NCBI GenBank assembly: GCA_039795895.1
Contig: JBDKKW010000004.1
Span: 1 to 59,955 of the forward strand
DNA length: 59,955 bases
From: JBBTSQ01 sp039795895
GTDB taxonomy: Bacteria; Patescibacteriota; Minisyncoccia; Phycocordibacterales; JBAYGS01
Direction of reading: 5' to 3'
Numbering within the stretch: the stretch's first letter is position 1; every line of letters begins with the position of its first letter. Below are positions 8,660 through 17,483 of this stretch, piece by piece. The notes beneath the pieces were generated by a model. The model saw nothing but the letters and a program-made list of their open reading frames with translations, did no database searches and was not told the origin of the DNA. Both the position numbers and the translations under genes were made by a program.

Positions 8660-10099
8660 TTATTTCTTTAGCACACTTAAAAGCGCTTCACGCAAGAGCT
8701 TTGGATTCGCTGAACCCTTCGAAATCTTCATTCCCTGACCTACCAAAAACTGCAAAGACGCTTCTTTTCCGGCAACAAATTCTGCCACAGCTTCAGGGTT
8801 TTGTGCAACTATTTCGGTAGCGATTTTTTGCATGTGTGCGGGATCATTTTTCTGAATCAGACCCTTTGACTCGGCAATTATTTTTGGACTTCCACCGGAG
8901 ACATACATCACCGCGAGCGTATCTTTTGCACCTCGCGAAGACAACTCTCCTGCTTCAATCAATGCAATTAATTCTGCAAAATGCGGAGCTGTAATTTTAG
9001 ACAATGCAGACACCAATGCGTTTTCGATAGCATCTTTTTTTGCCATACCGAGTACATCCGAAATAAGATAATTCGAAGCTATTTTAATCGACTCGACTCC
9101 TGGAAGTTTTGTCGTGACGGCTTCAAAAAAATCTGCGAGTGGTTTGTTATTTACAAACACTTCGATATCAATTTCTTTCAAACCGAATTGTGTCGCGTAG
9201 CGCGCACGCTTCCCTGCTGGCAATTCTGGCATCGTCTTTTGCAACGACTCGACTGAAAACTCAGGCAACAAACTGAGCTTAAGTTTTGGTAAATCAGGAT
9301 CAGGGAAATAGCGGTAGTCATGTGAATCTTCTTTCAGTCTTTGTGAAAACGTAATCTCTTTATGCTCGTCCCAACCACGAGTTTCTTGTACAATCTTTTC
9401 CCCTTTTTCGAGTAGGTCGATGTGTCGCTTAGTCTCATGGACGATAGCTTTTTCGGCAGCGCGGAATGAGTTGATATTTTTTACTTCCACCTTGGTGCCC
9501 AGTTTTTGTGGATCAGCCGAAACAGAAATATTTGCCTCAACGCGCATCTCCCCTTTCTCCATATTGGCATCACTCGCACCAAGATACTGAAGCAAGAGCT
9601 GAAGCTCTCGCGCAAAATCTCCCGCCTCCTTGGCACCATGAATGACCGGCTCGGTCACCAGCTCCATGAGTGGTACGCCAGCACGATTGAAATCAACGAG
9701 ACTATGATCACCTTGATCGTGAATCGAAGTGGCAGTATCTTCCTCAAGATGCACGCGAGTGATTTTCACCCCGGCCAATTCCCCGCCCGAGACGAGTGGA
9801 TATTTGTACTGACTCAACTGGTAGCCTTTTGGAATATCTGGGTAGAAATAATTTTTGCGATCAAACTCGGTAAAATCAGCGAGCTTACCGCCAAGTGCAA
9901 CCCCCACCTTGAGTACATGTTCGACCGCCTTTTTGTTGATAACCGGAAGCGTTCCTGGATGCCCCATACAGACAGGACACACATTAGCATTAGGTCGAGA
10001 CTCGTCTGGGTCATTTTTTGAATGACAAAACATCTTGGTTGCCGTCTTAAGCTCGGCATGAATTTCAAGACCAACTGTGGTGATATAGTTTTTAGACAT
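8660..10099 (-). CDS. gatB: Aspartyl/glutamyl-tRNA amidotransferase subunit B
   Basis: 479 aa, the usual GatB length. It starts with the conserved VGLEIHAEL stretch, has the CPVCMGHPGTLP Cys-rich segment (~42-53), the DFNRAGVPLMELVTEP core and a YqeY/tail domain at the C-terminus. GatB binds misacylated Glu-tRNA(Gln)/Asp-tRNA(Asn) and, with GatA and GatC, amidates it; gatA and gatC are not in this window. The frame also opens at GTG 10108 and ATG 10105. I chose ATG 10099 because a TATAGT box (10112-10107) ends seven bases before it, matching the leaderless pattern of many genes here. Confidence 0.95.
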   Translation of the reverse strand: MSKNYITTVGLEIHAELKTATKMFCHSKNDPDESRPNANVCPVCMGHPGTLPVINKKAVEHVLKVGVALGGKLADFTEFDRKNYFYPDIPKGYQLSQYKYPLVSGGELAGVKITRVHLEEDTATSIHDQGDHSLVDFNRAGVPLMELVTEPVIHGAKEAGDFARELQLLLQYLGASDANMEKGEMRVEANISVSADPQKLGTKVEVKNINSFRAAEKAIVHETKRHIDLLEKGEKIVQETRGWDEHKEITFSQRLKEDSHDYRYFPDPDLPKLKLSLLPEFSVESLQKTMPELPAGKRARYATQFGLKEIDIEVFVNNKPLADFFEAVTTKLPGVESIKIASNYLISDVLGMAKKDAIENALVSALSKITAPHFAELIALIEAGELSSRGAKDTLAVMYVSGGSPKIIAESKGLIQKNDPAHMQKIATEIVAQNPEAVAEFVAGKEASLQFLVGQGMKISKGSANPKLLREALLSVLKK

Positions 10100-10133
10100 A
10101 GACATCACTATACCCGAAAATATCTAAAAGAAA

Positions 10134-10158
10134 AAGCAGACCAGCTAGTGGTCTGCTT
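10134..10158 (-). terminator. Terminator of 10170-10442 gene
   Basis: AAGCAGACCA pairs with TGGTCTGCTT and is followed on the minus strand by a T-rich run, between the 90-aa gene and the gatB promoter. Confidence 0.75.
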
Positions 10159-10169
10159 GTGTAAGGAAA

Positions 10170-10442
10170 TTACTCATGTCGAACCTTGTGTGGTCCACTG
10201 ATGGTGAGCGACATAATTCCTGAAGTAAATTTAACCCACCTGTGTTGCACTCCAGGGAATTCCTTGGAAATTACCGTGTTCACATCAAGATGTGTGGGAG
10301 AAAAAACGCTGGTGTTTGGCCAGACAATACTCTTGGTATCTGCCAAAATCTCAATCCGAAAATCCCCTTCAAGAATTCGCTTTTCCCATTCAGGATACCG
10401 TCGACACAAAGCCTTCTTTTCCGCGTCAGTAAGTAATGACAT
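10170..10442 (-). CDS. Small hypothetical protein, 90 aa
   Basis: ORF beginning MSLLTDAEKKALCRRYPEWEKR, with mixed alpha/beta composition and no signal peptide or membrane segment. It has its own terminator, and no overlapping ORF is more convincing. I do not recognise a family. There is no clear SD site. It is flanked by gatB downstream and obg upstream, both on the same strand, 73 bp from obg. Confidence 0.6.
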   Translation of the reverse strand: MSLLTDAEKKALCRRYPEWEKRILEGDFRIEILADTKSIVWPNTSVFSPTHLDVNTVISKEFPGVQHRWVKFTSGIMSLTISGPHKVRHE

Positions 10443-10515
10443 AGGTATAGGTCAGAGAAATTGAAAAAACAGTCTGATATGACCCTACCACAAAATATAT
10501 CGCCACGCAATATGA

Positions 10516-11496
10516 CTACGCCTTTCGAGAATCTCTTAGCAAATCAACAATTTTCTTTGAAAGTGCCTTCAGACCATCGAGATCGTAGACAGAGACAGTA
10601 AGTACAGTCGGACAAAGCTTTTTCATTTTTGAGAGTGCCTCATCGAGCACCTCCCGTGAGACGGTATCAGTCTTGGTCAAAATCACCACTTCTGGCTTTT
10701 CAATCAACACTGGATCAAACTGTTTAAGCTCCTTTCTGACCACTTTGTACACCTTCGTCACATCTGGATTTTCGAGTGAAATCAGATGGAAAAGCATCTT
10801 GGTCTGACGAACATGCTTGAGAAATTTGTGTCCCAAACCTTTACCATCAGACGCCCCTTCGATAAGTCCAGGGATGTCAGTCAAAATATAGCCGTAGATA
10901 TCACCTAGGTTTGGCTCGAGTGTGGTGAAGGCATAATTCCCCACTTTAGCACCAGCATTGGTCAGTGCATTCAAGAGACTTGATTTGCCTGCATTTGGAA
11001 GTCCGATCAATCCCGCATCCGCAATCAGCTCGAGGGTAATATGAAAATCAGCAGACTCAGCGGGATAGCCTGGAGTGGCCTGCACTGGCCTTCGATTGGT
11101 CGAGCTTTTGAAATGTTCGTTACCAAAACCACCATCACCTCCACACAAAATCTTCACCACCTCACCATCCTTAGTGAAGTGAATCACTTGACCTGTAGTA
11201 AGGTTGGTAATAATCGAGCCTACTGGAAAATCAATAATTAAATCATCACCATCGGCACCAGTCATACCACGACGACCACCGTCGCCTCCTACCGGAGCTG
11301 AAAAAGTCTTGATGTGACGATATGAAGCCAAAATACCAATATCACGAACCGCACGGACATAGACGTCCGCTCCCTTGCCCCCGTTGCCTCCAGCAGGGCC
11401 ACCCTTCTCGATAAACTTCTCCCTGCGCCAACGGACCACCCCAGAGCCTCCGCGCCCTGCTTCAATGTGTAGTGTAATGTCGTCGACGAAAGCCAT
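10516..11496 (-). CDS. obgE: Obg-family ribosome-associated GTPase
   Basis: 326 aa. The N-terminal glycine-rich Obg fold (residues ~1-158) contains GGPAGGNGGKGADV. The GTPase domain has P-loop GLPNAGKSS (~165), TTLEPNLG (switch I), DIPGLIEGAS (Walker B/G3) and TKTD (G4). It stops soon after the G domain, so it lacks the C-terminal OCT domain found in many Gram-positive Obg proteins. Obg binds the 50S subunit and helps ribosome maturation and stress signalling. The start context has no SD. It is flanked by unrelated small genes, so it is probably monocistronic. Confidence 0.95.
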   Translation of the reverse strand: MAFVDDITLHIEAGRGGSGVVRWRREKFIEKGGPAGGNGGKGADVYVRAVRDIGILASYRHIKTFSAPVGGDGGRRGMTGADGDDLIIDFPVGSIITNLTTGQVIHFTKDGEVVKILCGGDGGFGNEHFKSSTNRRPVQATPGYPAESADFHITLELIADAGLIGLPNAGKSSLLNALTNAGAKVGNYAFTTLEPNLGDIYGYILTDIPGLIEGASDGKGLGHKFLKHVRQTKMLFHLISLENPDVTKVYKVVRKELKQFDPVLIEKPEVVILTKTDTVSREVLDEALSKMKKLCPTVLTVSVYDLDGLKALSKKIVDLLRDSRKA

Positions 11497-11580
11497 AAAG
11501 AGAAGTTGCTAGTTATTAGTTGATAGTCTTTAGTAAAGAGAATCGAAAAAGCACTATATCATTAAAACAAGAAAAAGAAA

Positions 11581-11604
11581 AGGCGCGCCGAGTACGGCGC
11601 GCCT
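11581..11604 (-). terminator. Terminator of 11614-11925 gene
   Basis: AGGCGCGCCG pairs with CGGCGCGCCT around AGTA; the minus strand continues TTTTCTTTTTC. It overlaps nothing coding. Confidence 0.85.
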
Positions 11605-11613
11605 AAAGACACA

Positions 11614-11925
11614 CTATGTCCCAAGACCATACGGTATCACCTCAAGATCAAGGCAGTACCACCGACGGCTACTCAGGGAAACAATTTGTGGTGGCTCCCT
11701 CAGACTCAGACTCGTATGCTGATCATAGTGGTCGCACTGAAGCTTCAAGAAACTCTCTTTTACCTCTTGAAGTCTGGTGGGATCAAAATCACCATGTCTG
11801 TCTAGCAAGTTCACCTCATCAATCTGAAGACTAATCCTTTGATTGACACACACCACCGTGTATGCAATTCCCCGTCGAGCAGTTGTAAAAGTCTCCACCG
11901 GACGTCGAAATATCAAAGTCGCCAT
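11614..11925 (-). CDS. Hypothetical protein, 103 aa
   Basis: Starts MATLIFRRPVETFTTARRG and ends WYCLDLEVIPYGLGT. An AAAGG SD site sits about nine bases before the ATG and a strong terminator follows ten bases after the stop, so the reading is well supported although the product is unrecognised. No signal peptide, membrane helix or metal motif is visible. A plus-strand ORF over the same bases has no such signals and is rejected. Confidence 0.65.
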   Translation of the reverse strand: MATLIFRRPVETFTTARRGIAYTVVCVNQRISLQIDEVNLLDRHGDFDPTRLQEVKESFLKLQCDHYDQHTSLSLREPPQIVSLSSRRWYCLDLEVIPYGLGT

Positions 11926-11992
11926 GAGTAAAGCCTTTCATTTAAAATGACTGTTCTCAAAATACCTTACCACGCCAATTAAACGAAGACAA

Positions 11993-12889
11993 CTACGCCT
12001 CAATCGCTTTTTTTGCCAAAGCTATCGCTCCCTCCTTGCTCATAGCGACTGCCATAAAACGTGCGTTATGTGCAAAAACTGCATCAAATACTCCAGAAAC
12101 TCTTACTAATTCTTGATCTCTTTTACCTGCCCAACTCAGAGGAAAATCCTTTCGATTTTTAAAATTATCATCACTTACCCTCATCGCCTTCACCACCCAT
12201 CTTCCGTGATCTCGTGGATATACCACATACAATGGCTCAGAAAATTCACGGAGTACCGCCTGTGCCGGATAATTTTTTGAAAGTATAATAATCCGCTTAT
12301 CCTCTGCAGAGGCGTAGTCAGCTAATACTAATTTCTTAGCTTCTTCCTCATCCTGCAAAAATTTAATTTTACGGGCAATGATTTTTTTAAAAAGATCTAC
12401 CGTCTCAAAAAACTTCTCATCGTGACTTGCCTGGGAATCTTTCCAAGTTGGATTACAAGCGAACACAAGTGCATTTAGACTAATCGGTTGAACACCAGAA
12501 ATAATCGATGTGCAGTAATTAATACCATTATCCGTAGCATCCGTTGGCTGGACAAACACTTCGTCAAATCGCTTTGCCACTGCCTCATTCCCCGCAATCT
12601 CCACTCCAAACCGCTTCCAAATCAATCCGAAAGCTGCGTATGGCACACCATTTTCTCTTTTGCCTGCACCACCCTCTTGATGATGATCAAAATTTTTGAC
12701 CCCGTCATTTTTCCCTCCCACATCAAGTACAATATCTCCACTCGCTATCACCTTCGGGTCACGACTACGAAACACCTTGAGCCGTGATCCATACAAAAGA
12801 GACAAGCAGGCTACCGCACAGACATCATCCGCATGAAAGCTACTATCATGCGTCACTGCCACAATCTTTTTCTGGAAGAGCCCGAACAT
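11993..12889 (-). CDS. MYG1 / UPF0160 family metal-dependent hydrolase
   Basis: 298 aa. It carries VTHDSSFHADDVCAVA near the N-terminus and the NFDHHQEGG motif around residue 67, the DHH-like metal sites of the UPF0160/MYG1 family; YPAQAVLREF and a C-terminal FAHNARFMAVA segment also fit. Human MYG1 is a 3'-5' RNA exonuclease; bacterial members are little characterised, so an RNA or nucleotide phosphodiesterase role is inferred. Its ATG overlaps the TAA of the upstream 135-aa membrane gene by one base, indicating a translationally coupled operon. Confidence 0.85.
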   Translation of the reverse strand: MFGLFQKKIVAVTHDSSFHADDVCAVACLSLLYGSRLKVFRSRDPKVIASGDIVLDVGGKNDGVKNFDHHQEGGAGKRENGVPYAAFGLIWKRFGVEIAGNEAVAKRFDEVFVQPTDATDNGINYCTSIISGVQPISLNALVFACNPTWKDSQASHDEKFFETVDLFKKIIARKIKFLQDEEEAKKLVLADYASAEDKRIIILSKNYPAQAVLREFSEPLYVVYPRDHGRWVVKAMRVSDDNFKNRKDFPLSWAGKRDQELVRVSGVFDAVFAHNARFMAVAMSKEGAIALAKKAIEA

Positions 12890-13296
12890 TACTGTGATTT
12901 TTTATCGAGCAATGCTTTTATATCTTTGAGTTGTGTCTCGAGCACATTCAATCGACGATCCACCGAAGCGAGCATAGTAGTTTCCATTGCCACCTCACTT
13001 TCGGTCTGATCCGCCACCTTATGCTCGTGTTTGAGACCGGAGAGAATAATCCGATCTCCAATAAAGAACGATACAAAGAGACCTGTTGAGAGCATAATCA
13101 CGCTACTCACCCCAATCGACACCCAGCTATTTTGAATATACGGCAACGCATCAGCCAAATGCCACACACCTCGCCAAAAAAGCACAATCGCCACACCCCC
13201 CAAAAAAGCGTATGGAATTGGATGATGACTCAGCTTTCCACGAACCATATCCTCAAACTTATCAAGTGCCCGATAGATACTCTTAATGGTATTCAT
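12889..13296 (-). CDS. Small two-helix membrane protein with C-terminal coiled coil
   Basis: 135 aa. Two transmembrane segments (PYAFLGGVAIVLFWRGVWHL at ~27-47 and a VSSVIMLSTGLFVSFFIG segment at ~62-80) are followed by a charged, heptad-like tail ending DIKALLDKKSQ. No family is recognised. A TATACT box lies six bases before the ATG (leaderless geometry), and the downstream MYG1-like gene overlaps by one base, so the two are co-expressed. Confidence 0.75.
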   Translation of the reverse strand: MNTIKSIYRALDKFEDMVRGKLSHHPIPYAFLGGVAIVLFWRGVWHLADALPYIQNSWVSIGVSSVIMLSTGLFVSFFIGDRIILSGLKHEHKVADQTESEVAMETTMLASVDRRLNVLETQLKDIKALLDKKSQ

Positions 13297-13353
13297 GAAG
13301 ATAGTATATGAAAAATAGAAGAATCAAGCAATCAACGAGCCCACAAACAATCA

Positions 13354-13382
13354 TTGACATATTTGATATTATACAGTATCTT
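13354..13382 (+). promoter_or_regulatory. Promoter of 13420-13653 gene
   Basis: Perfect TTGACA (13354-13359), 17-bp spacer, TATCTT. The longer in-frame reading that begins at this TTG would start inside the -35 box and is rejected. Confidence 0.65.
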
Positions 13383-13419
13383 TGTCAGTAGATTTTCACT
13401 CACAAACCAAAGGAGCGAT

Positions 13420-13653
13420 ATGTTCATTATTCCTCATTCCCTTCCCACTTCAGGGAGGAAAGGCGCAGATAAACTTAAGGTACTCGATCGTCGGGGAGAT
13501 TTTTTACAAAAACGAATCAGTGAGTGGCCTGAAAAAGATCGTGGTTATGACAAACAAGAACTCAGTGCCCTCAAATGGGCCATCAGGCAAATCCTCACGC
13601 ATGAAAAAATTCCCATTGAGGAAACCTCTCTACCCTCGAAGCTTCCGCAGTGA
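13420..13653 (+). CDS. Small hypothetical protein, 77 aa
   Basis: Starts at ATG 13420 with an AGGAG SD site at 13411-13415, 38 bp after a consensus promoter. The product (MFIIPHSLPTSGRKGADKLK...) is basic and soluble, contains LDRRGDFLQKRISEWPEKDRG and ALKWAIRQIL, and ends in a terminator. The function is not recognised. It belongs to the small set of genes here with a canonical leader and SD. Confidence 0.7.
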   Translation: MFIIPHSLPTSGRKGADKLKVLDRRGDFLQKRISEWPEKDRGYDKQELSALKWAIRQILTHEKIPIEETSLPSKLPQ

Positions 13654-13660
13654 CACAGCG

Positions 13661-13688
13661 CCAGTACTCAGCCGAGTACTGGTTTTTT
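13661..13688 (+). terminator. Rho-independent terminator after 13420-13653
   Basis: CCAGTACTC / GAGTACTGG with loop AGCC followed by six T, eight bases after the stop codon. Confidence 0.9.
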
Positions 13689-13704
13689 AATTCAAAACTA
13701 AAAC

Positions 13705-14436
13705 CTACAGGACGTCCGGCTTAAAATCGTTTCGACTCCAATTCCAAAGCACGGGGTGCATCTGCACGGGTGTCAGCGAGCTATTCTTCAAAAGAGCTTC
13801 CCAAAGAGATGCAGTCTCAAGAGCGGTACTTCCCTCGGGAGCAACACCGAGCTTGATCGAGCACTGCATTACATGAGTGTCGGGAATGATGGAAATTTCA
13901 CTCATATTTAAAAGCTTTGCGTCGGTATACTGACTAATAATATACAGCCAGTAATTCGCCATCTTTGGTCCTCGCAGATGAGTAAAATGTTCACGTTTGT
14001 CTTGCTGAATCGTTTTTAAAATAACCACCACATCATTGTTTGCTGATTTCAAGAGTTCGCGTGGGTCATTTTTGTAGAAGGCGTTGAGCGTTTTTGAAAT
14101 GGCAATCCAAATATCCGTATGCTTATTTTTCTGAAGGGCCAATTTGTGTTTGACCAAATCTGCCTGGATTTTTTCTCGAGAGTGCTCAACCACCTTTTCT
14201 GGAAAAAAGAGGTAGTTGGTTTTGGGATCGTTCCAAGTAGCTAAAGCTGAACGCCACAGTGCTGGAGAGTGTCTCTGAAAATTAATACATGGGGGCAAGG
14301 TAAAATACAAATAATTTTCCCGACTACCCTTAGGTAAATCAGGATGCACCTCATGCTCCGCAAGGGTTGGAATCTTACCCGAGTGGAATAGATCGAAAAG
14401 CTTTTGGACTTGTTTGAGTTTAGGATTACTTTTCAT
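13705..14436 (-). CDS. HhH-GPD-like protein (putative DNA glycosylase relative), 243 aa
   Basis: The C-terminal half contains LRGPKMANYWLYI (~residues 155-167) followed by IPDTHVMQCSIKLGV (~188-202). This resembles the helix-hairpin-helix loop and the catalytic-Asp segment (VDTHVxRVxxRLGL) of the HhH-GPD DNA glycosylase superfamily. The N-terminal half (KSNPKLKQVQKLFDLF... TLPPCINFQRHS) is not familiar. I see no iron-sulphur cysteines and cannot identify the catalytic lysine with certainty. A GGGG-type SD precedes ATG 14436. The assignment is remote, from motif reading only; the gene may be inactive or act on another substrate. The 83-aa gene lies 16 bases upstream. Confidence 0.6.
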   Translation of the reverse strand: MKSNPKLKQVQKLFDLFHSGKIPTLAEHEVHPDLPKGSRENYLYFTLPPCINFQRHSPALWRSALATWNDPKTNYLFFPEKVVEHSREKIQADLVKHKLALQKNKHTDIWIAISKTLNAFYKNDPRELLKSANNDVVVILKTIQQDKREHFTHLRGPKMANYWLYIISQYTDAKLLNMSEISIIPDTHVMQCSIKLGVAPEGSTALETASLWEALLKNSSLTPVQMHPVLWNWSRNDFKPDVL

Positions 14437-14452
14437 TAGATTTTACCCCTTA

Positions 14453-14704
14453 TTATTCTTGTTTCCGTCGATAGTCCTCTGCCTTTTTCAAAGCATAGAA
14501 AGTCATTTCTTCCACAGAAATACCAATCATCTCCGCTACCTGCTCAATATAGTCGGGATTTGCCGACTCATTTCCCTCATAGGGAGCAAAGACAGCAATA
14601 TCGCCCAGCACATCATCAGCGGTCATACCTTGCTGTTCAGCAAGGCTCTCAATCAAGCCATCAATTCCCCTTTCTCTTTGTTCAAAATTTGGTGCGCCTT
14701 CCAT
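14453..14704 (-). CDS. Small acidic hypothetical protein, 83 aa
   Basis: MEGAPNFEQRERGIDGLIES... is acidic and predicted helical, with no membrane segment or metal site. It lies between the secA-zinc ribbon operon and the HhH-like gene, with 13- and 16-base gaps, so it is probably part of one transcript. No recognised family. Confidence 0.6.
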   Translation of the reverse strand: MEGAPNFEQRERGIDGLIESLAEQQGMTADDVLGDIAVFAPYEGNESANPDYIEQVAEMIGISVEEMTFYALKKAEDYRRKQE

Positions 14705-14717
14705 AAATCAAATATCG

Positions 14718-14870
14718 CTAACTAGCTTTAAACGACCGCACAACCCCCTCATAGCATTTCACACACAAGTGAAATTTTCGAACCATATCTTTTTTCGGTG
14801 GACTGAGTAAAATTCCGCCGAATTCTTTCAATTCGTCGCCACACTTATCACATTTTGGAGTAATCGCCAT
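14718..14870 (-). CDS. 50-aa zinc-ribbon protein downstream of secA
   Basis: Starts at ATG 14870, four bases after the secA stop. It contains CDKCG (~7-11) and CVKCY (~36-40), a four-cysteine zinc-ribbon pair, and a basic C-terminus. The longer open frame through 15161 lies inside secA and is spurious. Close spacing implies co-translation with SecA. SecA itself already ends in a SEC-C zinc motif, so a second zinc protein beside it is notable. No named family. Confidence 0.7.
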   Translation of the reverse strand: MAITPKCDKCGDELKEFGGILLSPPKKDMVRKFHLCVKCYEGVVRSFKAS

Positions 14871-14874
14871 AATA

Positions 14875-17337
14875 TTATTGACCGTGACACTTCTTAAACT
14901 TCTTTCCACTTCCGCAGTAACACGGGTCATTTCTACCCACCGTCGTAGTCTTTTCCTGACCTGAGTCACCAGCCTGGCCAGTGATTTCTGTCGCACGAGA
15001 TTGCGTATCAGCAAGCACTCGTGTAGGTGCACCACCCATCGTTCCGCCCGCATGAGGCAACACTTCCAGTACCTGAGCTTTGACTGCCAATTCCATTTCC
15101 TTAAACATTCGCAAGCCTTCTTTTTTGTATTCAACAAGCGGATCACGCTGACCGTAGGCACGGAGATTCACACTACTGCGGAGATAATCCATCACTTCCA
15201 AATGCTCCACCCAGAACATATCGATCGTCTGGAGCAACACCATCTTTGCAAGATTCAAAAACGCATCATTCCCCACCTCTTTTCGGCGAGCGGTGATCTT
15301 TTCCAAAACTGGAGCTTCGGCGCCTGTGAGCATCTCAGCAAGCACCACATCAACTTCAGAAATCTCTCCGAGCAACAACTTTCGACGACGAGCATAGACA
15401 ATCTTTCGTTGATGATTGAGCACATCATCATAATCAAGCACATGTTTTCGCGAATCAAAATTAAATCCTTCGATCTTGGTCTGGGCTGTTTCGAGCGAGC
15501 GTGTGAGCATCTTGTACTCAATCGCCTGATCTTCTGGCATACCGAGCTTGTTCATCATTGAACGCACTGCATCGCCGGCAAATACTCGCATCAAATTGTC
15601 TTCAAGTGACACAAAAAATTGTGTTGCACCCGGATCACCCTGACGTCCCGATCGCCCTCGAAGCTGGTTGTCGATGCGTCGCGCTTCGTGACGCTCGGTA
15701 CCGAGCACAAAGAGACCACCGAGCGCTCGCACTTCGTCTGCAAGCTCCACCTTAAACGGCTGACCCCCAAGCTTAATATCCACACCACGACCTGCGAGGT
15801 TGGTAGCAATCGTCACCGCACCCTTTTTACCCGCCTGAGCAATAATCTCACCTTCTTTTTCGTGATTTTTGGCATTGAGCACCTGATGAGGTACACCGGC
15901 TGTCGACAAATATTGCGCCAAGATTTCATTCTTTTCAATCGATGCCGTACCAATAAGTACCGGCTGACCCTTTTGATGCAATTCTTTCACCTTTCGCGCC
16001 ACTGCCTTGTATTTACCCACCTCAGTGCGATACATTTGATCATTGAGATCGATACGCTGAATCGTGCGGTTGGTCGGCACCACAGTCGTCTCAAGTCCAT
16101 ACACTTTATAAAACTCCTCGGCAGAAGTCATAGCGGTACCTGTCATACCCGAAAGCTTTTCGTACATTCGGAAGAAATTTTGGTAGGTAATAGACGCAAA
16201 AGTACGAGATTCTTTTTGAATCTTCGCACCCTCTTTTGCTTCAATCGCCTGATGCAAACCTTCAGACCAGCGTCGTCCCGGCTGGAGTCGCCCCGTGAAG
16301 GTATCGACAATAATCACCTCATCATCCTTCACCACATAGTCGACATCTTTTTGGTAGATTGCCTTCGCTCGAACTGCCGTCTCAAGATGATGCACAAATT
16401 TCACTCCACCCTCAGTGTAGAGATTCTCGATACCGAGGATCTTTTCAGTCTTTTCGATACCAGCTGGGGTGAGTGAGATCGCTTTCAATTTTTCATCCAC
16501 GGTAAAATCAACATCTCGAACAAGCTTCGACGCAATGCCCGCAAAGCGCACATACAAATCCTCAGATTCGGTCGTTGCCGAAGAAATAATCAGCGGGGTG
16601 CGCGCTTCATCGATCAAGATCGAGTCGATTTCATCGACAATAGCGTAGTGGTAGCCTCGCTCACGAATCGCCTTTGCGTCGTACTCCAAATTGTCTCGCA
16701 AATAATCAAAACCAAACTCACTGTTGGTACCATAGGTAATATCGGCACGATAGGCTTCTTGTCGTGAGCATGGACGCAAAAATTCATGCACCACTTTAAA
16801 CGAGCCGAGCAAATCGCGCTTTTCATCAAGCTCACGGTGATTTGGATCATACAAAAACGAACTGTCGTGATTGAGCACTCCAACTGAAAGTCCGAGGGCC
16901 GAATAAATCTGTCCCATCCAGACCGCATCGCGACGTGAGAGGTAGTCGTTGACTGTCACCACGTGTACCCCTTTGCCGGTAAGCGCATTGAGATAGGCAG
17001 GTAAAGTGGCTACGAGCGTCTTCCCTTCTCCGGTACGCATTTCAGCAATACCTTTGTGATGCAAGATCATTCCTCCCACAAGCTGTACATCGAAATGTCG
17101 TTCTTTGAGGGTGCGACGAGCGGATTCACGCACTACCGCAAAAGCTTCGGAGAGAAGTGAGTCGAGTGTCTCGCCTTTTGCCAAGCGGGCTTTAAATTCA
17201 GCGGTCTTGGCTTTGAGCGCCTCGTCTGAGAGCTTCTTGAGCCCTTCCTCAAGCGCGTTGATTTCAGGCACCTTCGCCAAAAAAGGCTTTAATGCCTTGT
17301 CGTTTTTGCTACCAAATAGTTTTTCTAAGCCGAACAT
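14875..17337 (-). CDS. secA: Preprotein translocase ATPase SecA
   Basis: 820 aa from ATG 17337 (MFGLEKLFGSKND). It has Walker A MRTGEGKTL (~100), DEID in NBD1, the preprotein cross-linking domain, NBD2 with GRGVDIKLGG and QLRGRSGRQGD, the helical scaffold, and a C-terminal SEC-C zinc motif (CYCGSGKKFKKCH). SecA drives protein export through SecYEG. An in-frame start at 17364 exists, but a TATGAT box (17349-17344) ends six bases before 17337, so the shorter, leaderless start is preferred. The next gene, a zinc ribbon, starts four bases after the stop. Confidence 0.97.
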   Translation of the reverse strand: MFGLEKLFGSKNDKALKPFLAKVPEINALEEGLKKLSDEALKAKTAEFKARLAKGETLDSLLSEAFAVVRESARRTLKERHFDVQLVGGMILHHKGIAEMRTGEGKTLVATLPAYLNALTGKGVHVVTVNDYLSRRDAVWMGQIYSALGLSVGVLNHDSSFLYDPNHRELDEKRDLLGSFKVVHEFLRPCSRQEAYRADITYGTNSEFGFDYLRDNLEYDAKAIRERGYHYAIVDEIDSILIDEARTPLIISSATTESEDLYVRFAGIASKLVRDVDFTVDEKLKAISLTPAGIEKTEKILGIENLYTEGGVKFVHHLETAVRAKAIYQKDVDYVVKDDEVIIVDTFTGRLQPGRRWSEGLHQAIEAKEGAKIQKESRTFASITYQNFFRMYEKLSGMTGTAMTSAEEFYKVYGLETTVVPTNRTIQRIDLNDQMYRTEVGKYKAVARKVKELHQKGQPVLIGTASIEKNEILAQYLSTAGVPHQVLNAKNHEKEGEIIAQAGKKGAVTIATNLAGRGVDIKLGGQPFKVELADEVRALGGLFVLGTERHEARRIDNQLRGRSGRQGDPGATQFFVSLEDNLMRVFAGDAVRSMMNKLGMPEDQAIEYKMLTRSLETAQTKIEGFNFDSRKHVLDYDDVLNHQRKIVYARRRKLLLGEISEVDVVLAEMLTGAEAPVLEKITARRKEVGNDAFLNLAKMVLLQTIDMFWVEHLEVMDYLRSSVNLRAYGQRDPLVEYKKEGLRMFKEMELAVKAQVLEVLPHAGGTMGGAPTRVLADTQSRATEITGQAGDSGQEKTTTVGRNDPCYCGSGKKFKKCHGQ

Positions 17338-17483
17338 TGGGGTATCATAACACAGGATAGACACTAGTAGTTAGTAGTAAGACACTAGTCAAGAAAAGAC
17401 ACATCAGGGGGAAAAGTTGCACAAAATAGCCAAAAAGAGTACTCTTGAGGGAGAAATTGCACTACTCATATACAGGAGGTTTT

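Noticed and set aside
14871..15161. 147-aa reading of the zinc-ribbon gene
   Set aside because: The first 97 residues lie inside secA in another frame and have Arg/Trp/Cys-rich shadow composition.
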